Assembly (NCBI GenBank): GCA_026122225.1
Contig: JANEZZ010001492.1
Coordinates: 1,071,001 to 1,135,000 of the forward strand
DNA length: 64,000 nucleotides
Reading direction: 5' to 3'
DNA from: Heloderma charlesbogerti
Taxonomy: Eukaryota > Chordata > Lepidosauria > Squamata > Helodermatidae
The notes under the pieces were generated by a model that saw only the letters and a list, made by a program, of their open reading frames with translations, was not told where the DNA came from and searched no databases. Position numbers and translations under genes: made by a program. Each line of letters starts with the position of its first letter. Position 1 is the stretch's first letter. This document shows positions 50,461 to 60,690 of the stretch, in pieces.

Positions 50461-53385
50461 CTTCAGTCATTAAGTCATATCCGACTCTTCGTGACCCCAT
50501 GGACCATAGCACGCCAGGCCTTCCTGTCCTGCGCTCTCTCCTGGAGTGTGCTCAAGTTCATATTCATTGCATCGGTGATGCTATCCAGCCATCTCATCCT
50601 CTGCCGTCCCCTTCTCCTTTTGCCTTCAATCTTTCCCAGCATCAGGGTCTTTTCCAGAGAGTTTTCTCTTCGCATTAGGTGGCCAAAATATTTGAGCTTC
50701 AGCTTCAGTATCTGTCCTTCCAATGAGCAGTCAGGGTTGATTTCCTTTAGGATTGACTGATTTGACCTCTTTGCAGTCCAGGGGACTCGTAAGAGTCTTC
50801 TCCAGCACCACAGTTCAAAAGCATCCATTCTTCTGTGCTCAGCCTTCCGTATAGTCCAGCTCTCACAGCCATACGTTGCTACTGGGAAAATCATAGCTTT
50901 GATTATATGGACCTTTGTCAGCAAGGTGATGTCTCTGCTTTTTACTATGCTGTCTAGGTTTGCCAGAGCTTTCCTCCCCAGGAGCAAGCATCTTTTAATT
51001 TCATGGCTACAGTCACTGTCTGCGGTGATCTTGGAGTCCAAGAAAATAAAATCTGTCATAAGCAGGGCAACAATATACAGCCTTCTTGTACTCCTTTCCC
51101 AATTTTGAACCAATTGGTTGTTCCATGCCTGGTTCTTATTGTTGCTTCTTAACCCTCATACAGGTTTCTCAGGAGACAGGTAAGGTGGTCTGGTACCCCC
51201 ATCTCTTTAAGAATTTTCCACAGTTTGTTGTAATCCACACAATCAAAGGCTTTAGCATAGTCAATGAAGCAGAAATAGATGTTTTTCTAGAATTCTCTTC
51301 CTTTCTCCATGATCCAGCGAATGTTGGCGATTTGATCTCTAGTTCCTCTGCCTCTTCAAAACCCAGCTTGTACTTCCGGTAGTTCTTGGTTCACATACTG
51401 CTGAAGCCTAGCTTGTAGGATTTTGACCATAACCTTGCTGGCATGTGAAATGAGCACAATTGTACAGTAGTTTGAACAGTCTTTGGCATTGCCCTTCTTG
51501 GAATTGGAATGTAAACTGACCTTTTCCAGTCTCGTGGCCACTGTTGAGTGTTCCAATTTTGTTGGCATATTGAGTGCAGCACTTTAACAGCAACATCTTT
51601 TAAGATTTTAAATAGCTCACCTGGAATACTGTCATCTCCGCTAGCTTTGTTGTTAGTAATGCTTCCTAAGGCCCACTTGACTTCACTCTCGAGGATGTCC
51701 AGCTCAAGTTCAATGACTGCACTATCATGGCTATCGGGGACATTAAGATCTTTCCTGTATAGTTCTTCTGTGTATTCTTTCCACCTCTTCCTAATCTAAT
51801 CTGCTTCTGTTAGGTCCCTGCCTTCTTTGTCCTTTATCATGCCCGTCTTTGCACAAAATGTTCCCTTGAGATCTCTGATTTTCTTGAAAAGATCTCTAGT
51901 CCTTCCCATTCTATTGTTTCCCTCAATTTCTTTGCATTGTTCATTTAAGAAGGCCTTCTTGACTCTCCTTGCTATTCTCTGGAAATCTGCATTCAGTTGG
52001 GTATATCTTCTCCTTTCTCCCTTGCTTTTCACTTCCCTTCTTTCCTCAGCTACTTGTAAAGCCTCATCAGACAGCCACTTTGCTTTCTTGCATTTCTTTT
52101 TCTTTGGGATGGATTGAGTTGCTGCCTCATGAACAATGTTATGGACCTCTGTCCATAGTTCCTCAGGCACTCTGTCTGTCAGGTCTAATCCCTTAAATCT
52201 ATTCCTCACCTCCACTGTATATGCATCAGGGATATGATTTAGGTCATACCTGAATGGTTTAGTGGTTTTCCCTACATTCTTCAATTTCAGCCAAAATTTT
52301 GCAATGAGAAGCTCATGATCCGAGCCACAGTCAGCTCCAGGTCTTGTTTTTACTGACTGTATAGAGCTTCTCCATCTTTGGCTGCAAAGGACATAATCAA
52401 TCTGATTTCAATATTGACCATCTGGTGATGTCCATGTGTAGAGTCGCCTCTGGTGATGTTGGAAAAGAGTGTTTGCTATGATCAGCATGTTCTCTTGGCA
52501 AAACTCTATTAGCCTTTGTCCTGCTTCATTTTGTACACCAAGGCCATGCTTGCCTGTTATCCCAGTGATTTCGTGACTTCCTACTTTAGCGTTCCAGTCC
52601 CCTATGATGAAAAGTACATCTTTTTTTGGTGCTAGTTCTAGAAGGTGTAGGTCTTCACAGAACCAATCAATCTCAGCTTCTTTGGCCGCAGGGGGATAGA
52701 CTTGAATTACTGTGATGCTGAATGGTTTGCCTTGGATTCGTACTGAGATCATTCGATCGTTTTTGAGATTGTACCCCAGTACTGCTTTTCCCACCCTTTT
52801 ATTGACTATGAGTGCTACTCCATTTCTTCTAAGGAATTCTTGCCCACAGTAGTAGATATAATGGTCACCTGAATTAAATTCACCCATGCCTGTCCATTTT
52901 AGTTCGCTGATTCCCACGATGTCGATGTTCAATCTTGCCATCTCATGTTTGACCACCTCCAACTTACCTTGATTCATTGATCTTACATTCCAGGTTCCTA
53001 AGCAATATTGTTCTTTACAGCATCGGACTTTCTTTTCACCACCAGACACATCCACAGCTGAGTGCTCTTTTGGCTTTGGCCCAGCCGCTTCACTCTTTCT
53101 GGCACTACTTGGAAATACCTCTGCTCTTCCCCAGTAGTATATTGGACACCTTCCGACTTGAGGGGCTCATCTTCTGGTATCATATCTTTTAGCCTTGTGA
53201 TATGTTCCATGGGGTTTTTTTGGCAAGAATATTGGAGTGGGTTGCCATTTCCTTCTCCAGTGGACCACATTCTGTCAGAACTTTCCGCCATGACCTGTCT
53301 GTCTTGGGTGGCCCTGCATGGCATAGCTTATGGCTTCACTGAGTTACACAAGCCCCTTCGCCACAACAAGGCAGTGATCCATGAT
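50441..53385 (-). mobile_element. BovB (RTE clade) LINE, near full length with an internal deletion
   Basis: The 5' end near 53385 has the reversed CATGGATCACTGCCTTGTTGTGG/GCGAAGGGGC block typical of BovB, and the 3' end is the CAA-type tail at 50441-50460. Length is ~2.95 kb against ~3.2 kb expected. Deletion accounts for the difference (see the ORF entry). BovB is the LINE known for horizontal transfer between squamates and ruminants; its 3' end is also used by lizard Sauria SINEs. Confidence 0.92.
50475..53055 (-). pseudogene. BovB ORF2 (endonuclease and reverse transcriptase), inactivated
   Basis: The endonuclease occupies 53055-52408: GTWNVRSMNQGKLEVV, ISELKWTGMGEF, YCGQEFLRRNGVALIV, and GDWNAKVGSHE, then a stop just after YTWTSPDGQY (a Q/N-I-D-Y continuation lies beyond). 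The connecting region 52284-51796 is lysine-rich. Reverse transcriptase starts near 51790 and holds an N-N-K-A-S-G-like motif, but the sequence jumps near 51056-51063 from the motif before the palm domain straight to DFIFLGSKITADSDCSHEIK, deleting roughly 300 bp that should encode the YADD catalytic box. The C-terminal part (50475-51113) is open and ends RTL...HGVTKSRI-like. Several frameshifts and stops exist elsewhere. The copy cannot move by itself. Confidence 0.88.
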
Positions 53386-53407
53386 ACACACACATACATG
53401 AAAACAA

Positions 53408-53492
53408 TAGAGGGTTGCATCCTACTTAGAGCAAACCCATTGAAATGAATGGGATTTAAATTAGACTAACACTGGATACAACCCATTATCAA
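53408..53492. mobile_element. Palindromic MITE (GGGTTGCATCC ends)
   Basis: GAGGGTTGCATCCTACTTAGAG and CACTGGATACAACCC are mirrored; the centre CCCATTGAAATGAATGGG is self-complementary. Related to 13253 and 38217. Confidence 0.65.
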
Positions 53493-53589
53493 ATTCAGAT
53501 AAAAGTACCATAAAATGGGAAATGCTTATAAGGACAAAAAACAAACAAACCAGTATCTCTTGATGGAAAGAAGCCAAAGAGAAGGGGCC

Positions 53590-53785
53590 ATAGCTGAATG
53601 GTAGAGCACTTGCCTGGCATGCAGAAGATCCCAGGTTCAGTTCCTGGCATCTCCTGGTAGTGCTAGGAAGGAATTCTGCCTGAAACCCTGGAGAGCCGAT
53701 GCCAGTCAGTGTCGACAATGCAGGGCTAGAAGGACCAAGGGTCTGACTCAGTATAAGGCGGCTTCCTAAATTCCTGTGTTTCCTG
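53590..53785 (+). mobile_element. tRNA-derived SINE, well preserved
   Basis: GGCCATAGCTGAATGGTAGAGC is the A-box region and GGTTCAGTTCCTGGC the B-box region of a tRNA-Ala-like promoter. The body shows CCTGGAGAGCCGATGCCAGTC, GGACCAAGGGTCTGACTCAG and TATAAGGCGGCTTCC. Transcription would be by RNA polymerase III, with reverse transcription supplied by a LINE. Confidence 0.88.
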
Positions 53786-53849
53786 TTGATCTTCTTAGGC
53801 AGAGCATTTCATGAGAAGAAGGAAAAACCCTACTCCATATTTCGTTAAT

Positions 53850-53960
53850 ATCCATTCTATTTCATGATGATGGTTTTATTTATTTGTTCTTCTAACTTGA
53901 TTATAAGCCACCTTGAAAATGTTATTATATTCAAATAAGAGAAATAAATTCTTTAAATGA
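53850..53960 (+). mobile_element. L2-like LINE 3' tip
   Basis: TTTTATTTATTTGTTCTTCTAAC followed by TTATAAGCCACCTTGAAAAT and GAGAAATAAATTC resembles an L2/CR1-like UTR tip. Weak. Confidence 0.35.
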
Positions 53961-53964
53961 AATG

Positions 53965-54402
53965 GGCAGAACAATCCTACCATTCAGGACAGGGAGCTTC
54001 AGCTTCAGAGGCTTTGACAAATCCAGAACTCTGCCAGGCTCAGAAGGGAGGAAGGGTTGCGTTTTCCTCCTCTTTCCCCATTTTTCCCCCTTTCTTGACC
54101 ACTTTCCCTCCCGTTGATGGCATTGATGGAGCTGGCATAGTTCTCCCACCATTTTGAGGGCGCATCAGTGGCACGAGGGGGCTGCCACACCCAGGAACTC
54201 CCACATGGTGCCCCCTTTGGGGGCTCTCCCACATCAGAGTTCCAGCATTAGAGTAGTGCCAGCTGCAGTCCATTCTGCAGCCTCACAGAGGAGACTTTTG
54301 AGGTCGGGTCTCCCTCCCAAGGGTGGACCTCTATCCCCACCCTTGCAGAGGGAGATCTGACAAATCCTATGGCCACTGGAACCAGAGGACTGTGTCCCAA
54401 AG
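53965..54402. mobile_element. GC-rich MITE, degraded
   Basis: ACAATCCTACCATTCAGGAC starts it and AAATCCTATGGCCACTGGAAC with TGTGTCCC ends it, with a GC- and CT-rich middle as in 15888 and 37207. The overlapping frames are low-complexity. Confidence 0.45.
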
Positions 54403-55554
54403 GGTTTTGGCATATTCTATTATTTATTTAAGTATTACAATGTTTTAATATTTCAAATATTTATCATATTTATGCAAATCCTATTCTTTCTCCACAGGCA
54501 TCAGAAGAGATAGGCAACCATTTAAAAAACTAGACCACAATACAATAGAATCAAATGTTTAAAATCCAGTAAAAACAACATCATACATCTATTTATGAAG
54601 CACTACATTGCCAGAACATTTTTTTTTTTTTTGGTGAGGGAAGTGTTATTATTATCATGAACAGGAGTTAGTTATGCTAATGAGGGTACCAAAGAGCAGT
54701 TCTCCAGGTGCTCGCAAACATCTCTAAGGTCAAGACAGTCACGAGACCTTTTTACATCATACAAAATTCCAAACTTCACTCTTCATAATATACCTTAGCA
54801 ATGAACCTGATCGCTTGAGGAGTTTGCTCATATCTTTGTTTCTTTCTTTGTTTTTGAAGCTATATATTACAAAAACTTACCAGGTATGTCATACTTTTCC
54901 GAGGCTTTAATCTTTCACCCAAGTTTCTTATTTGGCATTTATTCACACTACAAAGACTGATCTTTTCTTTTTCTCTTTGATAAAGTGACAGAGTTTAACA
55001 TAAAGGTTTAGAAAGCAAAACATCTCAGCTGAACGTTTTTTCCCGTTTCACAAAAACATATGGGAGTGAGCAGCAGAATGTTGAAATATCTTTACCTTGG
55101 GATAATACCCTCCTACTTATCTCACATCGATCTGTCATACTGTCTAACTTCTGTATTAAAAGAGTTACCTTTGGGCGGCTCATACCCAAAGTACAGTAGC
55201 TGTCAATCTGTCCTCACTCTTGAGTATTTACTGTAAACCAAACTGAGGAATGTTATTAGCACAGCAAGGAAGACAGAGGCATTTCCCTTTTCTCTCCAGT
55301 TAAATCAGGGGTAGCCTAAAGAGCAACCCTCCAGCACTCCAGATGTGGAAGAGCACAGAGCATATTACCACTAGCAGAAATATCAGGGAGTTGTTAGGAA
55401 TCTTGACAGTAGAGGCATCCTTGATCCACAGTTTAAACTAGTAACTTGCTCCTGCTGAATTTGGAGGGAAGAACTGAAGCCCCAGAAGTGAACAAGAACT
55501 TTCCACAACGTGTGTATCATATACCTGTATACCTTAAGGACCACCTTTTCCCGC
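54403..55554. other. Unique AT-rich stretch
   Basis: One T-run of 13 near 54620. The rest has no recognised element or exon. About 54640-55180 is repeat-free and might hold conserved elements. Confidence 0.35.
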
Positions 55555-55955
55555 ATGGACCTATCAGCATATTGAGATCTTCCCCAGAGGGCCTCCTCTA
55601 GGTCCTACCACCATCAGAGGTGAAGTGGGTGTTAACTGGAGAGAGGTCCTGGTCATCAGTGATGGTCCCTTGGCTTTGGAATTCTCTCCCCACGGAGACT
55701 GACCTGGACCCAAGTTTAACTTTTATTTTCTTTTTTGGTGTCCAGTTTACTCAGCTTTTTGATGTTCTTATTTTATTTCTATCCAAGGCTCTTTTTGTAT
55801 GCTGTGCTGTTTAATTGTGTATTTTTGTTGATGTTTTATTTATGGTTTTCTGGTATTATTGTTTATAAGATTTTATAAATAGATGTTATAAGCCACTGAG
55901 ACTCCCATTGGACTGAAGAGTGAGGTACAAAGTTATAAAATCAAATAAACAGCAG
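55555..55955 (+). mobile_element. L2-like LINE 3' end
   Basis: GGCCTCCTCTAGGTCCTACC, TGGCTTTGGAATTCTCTCCCC (degraded LWNSLP codons), a long T-rich UTR and a final TATAAGCCACTGAGACTCCC ... AAATCAAATAAAC. Confidence 0.6.
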
Positions 55956-56200
55956 CTGTCCATCAGCCATTCCATCTGATGGCATCTGAGGGAGAGGTGA
56001 AACAGCAAGGTCCTCCCCATTGGCTTGACTGGGTCCAGTTGCAATTTAGCTCCTCCCCCTTTTAAAAAATGATATTGTATTGTATTTTTTTTTTAAAAAG
56101 AAATAATATAGTTAAACCAAACAAGATGAAAACATAAATTAAAGAAGACCAGAAACACAATTCACATATAACCAACACTGATCATATTAGATGTTTACAG
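55956..56200. other. Unique DNA, no gene seen
   Basis: Contains T- and A-runs near 56080. Nothing else recognised. Confidence 0.3.
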
Positions 56201-56335
56201 CAGTCTTCTCCAGGCTGGTGCCCTCCAAATGTTTTGGACTTCAACTCCCATCACCCCAGCCAGCATAGCCAGGGGTCAGGGATGATGGGAGTTGTGGTCC
56301 AAAACATATAGAAGAAACCAGGTAGTGGTGGGGAG
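56201..56335. mobile_element. Palindromic CCTCCAAATGT-type MITE, full length
   Basis: CTTCTCCAGGCTGGTGCCCT, CCAAATGTTTTGGACTTCAACTCC on the left; GATGGGAGTTGTGGTCCAAAACAT and CCAGGTAGTGGTGGGGAG on the right. Confidence 0.75.
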
Positions 56336-56427
56336 CTTTAGAGAATCAACACTCATATAAATTTCATAGAGTAATCAAGTCAATCCAAAAAGATCTGTGT
56401 TGTCCTGAAATATGCTGTATAGAAGAA

Positions 56428-56565
56428 TCAATGGGTCACATCCAGATTAGTCATACTTAGACACATGGAATATCAATGAGACAAGCTAGTCATGACTAAA
56501 TTATGTCCTGGTGATTTCAGTGCCACTTTAAGAATGACTAAATCTGGATCCAACCTGTTGTTTAT
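56428..56565. mobile_element. Palindromic MITE (GGATCCAGATTTAGTCAT type)
   Basis: TGGGTCACATCCAGATTAGTCATACTTAG and the right end AATGACTAAATCTGGATCCAACC are mirrored. Confidence 0.7.
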
Positions 56566-56744
56566 ATATATAAGAAACCTAAACCTATAAAGATTCTTGA
56601 TTGTTCTTTATCAGACACCCAAACTTGTTCTGTCAGTGTGTCCATCAAGGCTCAATCCTATGTCTTTGTGTACTGCTAAGCAAGCACAACTTTTCCATTT
56701 ATGAGCAACTTCTTGAAGTCCTGCCAACAGCAAAATGACAGCCA

Positions 56745-56828
56745 GTGCAATCCTATACACATCTACTCAGAAGTAAGTCCCGCTGAGTTCAGTAGGGCTT
56801 ACTCCAAGGTAAGGGTGTATAGCAGGTG
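56745..56828. repeat. Palindromic GTAAG-type MITE, well preserved
   Basis: GTGCAATCCTATACACATCTACTC, AGAAGTAAGTCCCGCTGAGTTCAG, GGGCTTACTCCAAGG and TGTATAGCAGG. Confidence 0.75.
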
Positions 56829-57170
56829 TGGGGAACTAAAATTGGGTGGGGGCAGATGGCTCTCCACCCAGCCCTCCACAGGCCAGATGACATCAGGGTC
56901 AGGACCGCACCTCTTACATCATTTGGTCCCCAACCAAAGCACACATTAAATAACTGATAATTTGCTGCCCTTTAATGGAATCATCTCCCGTAATGGCTCC
57001 CCCACTGTACCTTACGGTGGGATCAGCTTTCCAACTTTTCATTTTCAGTGGGGTGAGCCTGTGGACCTGTGCCTATGCAGATGTTGTTAGAGTCTCACTC
57101 CCATTATCCAGGACCATTGGCCATGCCGGCTGGAGCTAATGGAGGGCCACAGGCTGCATGCCCTGATTTA
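56829..57170. mobile_element. hAT-like MITE remains, composite
   Basis: AGGTGTGGGGAACTAAAATTGG is a left-end-like block; CATTATCCAGGACCATTGGCCATGCCGGCTGG and GGAGGGCCACAGGCTGCATGCCC at 57100-57160 are the right half of a palindromic element of the type at 34864. Probably two overlapping insertions. Confidence 0.45.
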
Positions 57171-57784
57171 GAGGGATAATAAGAAACCCAGGCCACTGAA
57201 GAACAGATCAGGGACAGATCTGTTCCTCACACTCTCATATAATAGCTATTGCAATGAGTATGCAGGGCAAACCCTTGGAGAATTCAGGCTTGTGCAGTCT
57301 GTTTGTTCTTGAATTGACAGACACTAATGATAAAAGGCAGGCTTGAACACAAGGCAGTAGCAAAAGTGTGAGAAAGGTGAGAGAGCAGAAACTGGAGGCA
57401 AATGGCTAGAGGCGGTTAGGCTTGCTAAAAGATACAAAATGAACACACACATACATGCCTGAAACCAATATCACCCACACCCTCCATCTGTAATCAACAT
57501 AAAGTTCATAGATCAAAAACAATTGGACAAAATAAGGCCTTAATTGGTACTACAGTCTCAGCCGTGCAGTAACAATGATTCAGTTAAACCTCCTTAGATT
57601 AATGGCTGAACTTGGCTAGGTGGTTAATTTGCAGCCTGGCATACATGTATGAGAAATGAGTGCTTGGTGCTATAGTGGATCCTCACCTTTTGGCCTGGAA
57701 GAGAACAGGTTCAGCCAATGGAAATAGAAAACATTAACCACAATGTTAACTTATTATTCTAACAATGTGATACTTCTACGTAAA
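57171..57784. other. Unique DNA, no gene seen
   Basis: Nothing recognised. Confidence 0.3.
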
Positions 57785-57872
57785 CACACACCTAACAATG
57801 TGCTTACACAGAAGTAAGTTCTGCCATGTTCAGAGGGGCTTACTCCCACAAATATGTAGCCAGGTTTGTAAC
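57785..57872. repeat. Palindromic GTAAG-type MITE, degenerate
   Basis: GTGCTTACACAGAAGTAAGTTC, CATGTTCAGAGGGGCTTACTCCC. Confidence 0.5.
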
Positions 57873-57961
57873 CTTATGAACATTAGTGGTTCAGAAAACA
57901 GTTTCAGTTCATCCTGGCCTTAGCTTGTACATGATGGCAATATGTAGCCTTGGGTGTAGAA

Positions 57962-58278
57962 CAGACACGGGCAACCTGCGGCCTTAGGCCTAATTTCATG
58001 CCACCCTCAGCCTAGTTTCAAAATCCTTCTGCATGTGATAAGTTCAGACCTCTGGCAAGAGCAATCTTTCTTTTCCCAGGCAGCCCTAGGAGAGAAAGAG
58101 GGAGAAAAGAGAGTGGCAGAAAGAAAAAAGAGAAAGGGGGTGAGCCACCCGCTTTCAGCAATGGCCTTGCCTACCACGGGCTTTGGACCCACTCACTGCC
58201 AACGTGCAGCCCCTGACAGATCACTCACAAGAGAATGTGGCCCTCTCTACAGAAAAATGGTTGCCCATCCTTGCTCTA
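57962..58278. mobile_element. hAT-like MITE (GGGCAACC ends)
   Basis: ACGGGCAACCTGCGGCC on the left and GGTTGCCCATCCTTG on the right are mirrored. The purine-rich middle and CCCACTCACTGCCAACGTGC match 9634-9885. Confidence 0.7.
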
Positions 58279-58347
58279 GAATATCAATGTGGTGCACCTG
58301 TGTCAACATGAAAGGACACGGCTAGAATGAAAGCATCTGATTGCTTA

Positions 58348-58442
58348 GGTTGCAGTCCTAGACATACTTAAAAGGGAGTAAGCCCCATTGAATCCAGTGG
58401 GACTGATTTCTGAGTAAACATACATAGGATTGCATTGCTAGG
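58348..58442. repeat. Palindromic GTAAG-type MITE, best preserved copy
   Basis: GGTTGCAGTCCTAGACATACTTA, GGAGTAAGCCCCATTGAATCCAGTGGG, TTTCTGAGTAAACATACATAGGATTGCA. Both ends and the centre are intact. Confidence 0.8.
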
Positions 58443-58574
58443 GTGCCGACTGTGAATGAAGAGCTACAACTCTCCTATAGGGAGTGAGCAGCAGATGGCA
58501 CCTAGACTACTGTACAATTTTATTGTGGAAAATGAACGTCTGTTATGGTGCATTTATGTAATGCTTTATGGCAG

Positions 58575-58745
58575 CAAGTCTAATCGCACTTAGGTGTAAG
58601 GGTCATTGAAATCAGTTATACCTACTTCTGTGTAAAGATATATAGGATTGGGCCACACAGCTGCATTCCTATTCATACTTACTTAGGTGTAACAGCCATT
58701 GAGCTCAGTGGAACGTAGTTCTGCACATAGATCAAATCAGGCTCC
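58575..58745. repeat. Two adjacent GTAAG-type MITE remnants
   Basis: One covers AATCGCACTTAGGTGTAAGGG to TATATAGGATTGGG; the next covers GCTGCATTCCTATTCATACTTACTTAG to GAACGTAGTTCTGC. Confidence 0.5.
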
Positions 58746-58782
58746 ACATGTGAACAAATTTTCATAGCCTTTGCTGCAGGGG

Positions 58783-59163
58783 TGTTAAACCTTTACCAGT
58801 CCAAGGGCCAAATTCCATTTCACAGAACCTCTCAGGGTGGGTGGGTAGGCACATTCCAGTAGTGGGCAGGGCCGAGGAAAAAACAGCAAGGCCAATGGCA
58901 AAAGGGGCAGGACCAGAATACAAAGAACACCCACATATTTTAGCTTGAAGCCCTTACTACCAGCAACTACATGTCAGGAGAGGCATTTCAACATTTTAGT
59001 ATGTGTAAAAATGTCACAAAAGCTGGGAAACCACCAAAGGATCAGTGGTTGTGGGAAAGAGGGTGGGGCCAAGGGAAGGGGTGTGGCCATCTGCCAAACC
59101 TGCTGGATTGGGACCCCAGGAGAGCCAGGTTTGGGCCCCAAGCCTGAGATTCTGCACCTCTGC
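58783..59163 (+). mobile_element. hAT-like MITE (GGGCAACC...AATTTGGCCC family)
   Basis: CAGGGGTGTTAAACC, GTCCAAGGGCCAAATTCC, CATTCCAGTAGTGGGCAGGG, GTGGGGCCAAGG and a right end GTTTGGGCCCCAAGCCTGAG with CTGCACCTCTG. Same order as 37660-38046. Confidence 0.7.
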
Positions 59164-59393
59164 TTTACTGTATTCACTCTCACTGCAATCCCCACCCCAC
59201 CCCGCAAAACGAGTGCCTTTTTGACAAGGTTGCTCTCTAATTTTGAGCAGAATTCATGTGGCTATGTTTATAACATTGTTTTGCAGTAGGAATTACAGAG
59301 TAAACAGCTTGATGAGACTTGCTATATAGTCCTGCCTTTTCCTATAGGAGCAGGATCTCTTTAAGACACTGCAAAAGGTTCCATTAACATTCC

Positions 59394-59395
<2 letters not shown>
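59164..59395. other. Unique DNA, no gene seen
   Basis: Nothing recognised. Confidence 0.3.
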
Positions 59396-59436
<41 letters not shown>

Positions 59437-59452
59437 GTGTGTGTGTGTGTTT
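59396..59452. repeat. TG microsatellite
   Basis: About 27 TG units with one CG interruption. Confidence 0.95.
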
Positions 59453-59769
59453 ACTTGGTCTTGAGGGAGCTGACCACAGAGGATATCATGAATTATCTGC
59501 CTTCAGCAAAATGAACAGCTGAAATACATAGGATACCTGAGTGTATCTGTAAGGTTATTTGCTCCTTGAAGCAAATGCGATGGCACCAATCACCTGCCAT
59601 TCACTTATCTCAAGACATTTCAGCGTGTGGCAAAAACAATGAGACATGACAAGGCATTCTATTGGGTAATGGCCATCTGCTGCCACCCCATCACATGAAG
59701 TACCTTATTACACTATTCTAGTGATTTGTCATAAACAATTTTTGCAGACGTTAAAAATATAGATGCTAT
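59453..59769. other. Unique DNA, no gene seen
   Basis: Nothing recognised. Confidence 0.3.
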
Positions 59770-59911
59770 CCCAGCCTTCCCCAATCTTGCACTCTCTGGA
59801 TGTGTTGGACTACAACTTCCATCATACCCCCAAAGCCTGGCTTATGGCTAGAGATGGTGGGAGTTGTAGTCTAACACATCCAGAAGGCACCAGGTCAGGG
59901 AAGGCTGCCGT
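59770..59911. mobile_element. Palindromic CCAGATGT-type MITE, full length
   Basis: CCAGCCTTCCCCAATCTTGC and GATGTGTTGGACTACAACTTCC on the left; GGGAGTTGTAGTCTAACACATCC and GGCACCAGGTCAGGGAAGGCTG on the right. Confidence 0.8.
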
Positions 59912-60605
59912 AAGGAGCCAGAATCCAAGGAAGAGACATACCCATGACCATGTGCGTAGCTGGAGACACACTGGCTGATTCTTTGGAGCAGTGACAGCAG
60001 CTTCCTCTCTTGTGCTGCTAAGTGCAAAGGAGACGCTTCCGCAAGCTCCACAGCTTCTGAAAAGAGTGACGGACACTCAGGAAGCCAAGGATAACACACC
60101 CCACAGAGCCTGACTTGGAAACAGAGAAGGAGCAGCTGAGCAAGGCCCTGCCCAAATGAGCACCCCACAGTAAGTTCTGTGGTTGTGGCCTGCTTGGCTT
60201 TAGCTTACAAGGCTTCACTGTCCAATATAAGGAGCAGTAGACTTTTGAAGAACTAGAGTGGCTGGATGCCTCAGAGGAGACCCAGCCTGTTGGCTGTGCT
60301 TCTTTGAGGGAAGTCAGGTAGAAAGCCACCCTTTCTCTTCCTTTCCACTTTCACAATAGGAATTAATATCAGGCCAGTACCTAACTGCAGGATGGGCTAC
60401 CTTAAAGGGTCCAGTTGGTAAACTGCTGGGTCGCTACCCCTGATTATGCCAGAGGCAAAGGGAAGAGATGGAGTGGGGGGCAGAAGCTCTCTTGCAAATC
60501 ATTCCTGGGTTGTACCTTGATTTCTTGGAAGATGCATTGCCTGCTATGGCTCTGCAGATCTTGGACTTCGACATGGATGTAGGAGGGCTTTAGCAAGTCT
60601 CTGAA
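59912..60605. other. Unassigned DNA of moderate GC
   Basis: The 400 bp after the MITE is the least AT-rich non-repeat stretch. It has a GTAAGT donor-like hexamer at 60171 but no matching acceptor or recognisable reading frame. Minus-strand frames of 82-106 codons lack motifs. Confidence 0.35.
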
Positions 60606-60690
60606 AAGAGGTGGAGATACATCACCAAAGAAGAGGACTAAAGAGGACACAGAGTTGCATAAAAATGTGTGAGTGTGTGCGTGCGCGTGC
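60606..60690 (+). repeat. Copy B of the ~865 bp unit, left piece
   Basis: ACATCACCAAAGAAGAGGACTAAAGAGG and GAGTTGCATAA match copy A at about 10312-10360. The sequence then passes through TGTGTGCGTGCGCGTGCATG into an insertion at about 60690. Confidence 0.65.

Noticed and set aside
53590..53662. Functional tRNA-Ala gene
   Set aside because: A and B boxes are present but the cloverleaf is broken and the SINE body follows.
60171..60176. GTAAGT splice donor of a host exon
   Set aside because: No acceptor at a plausible distance and no protein-like frame ending there; hexamers of this kind are expected by chance.
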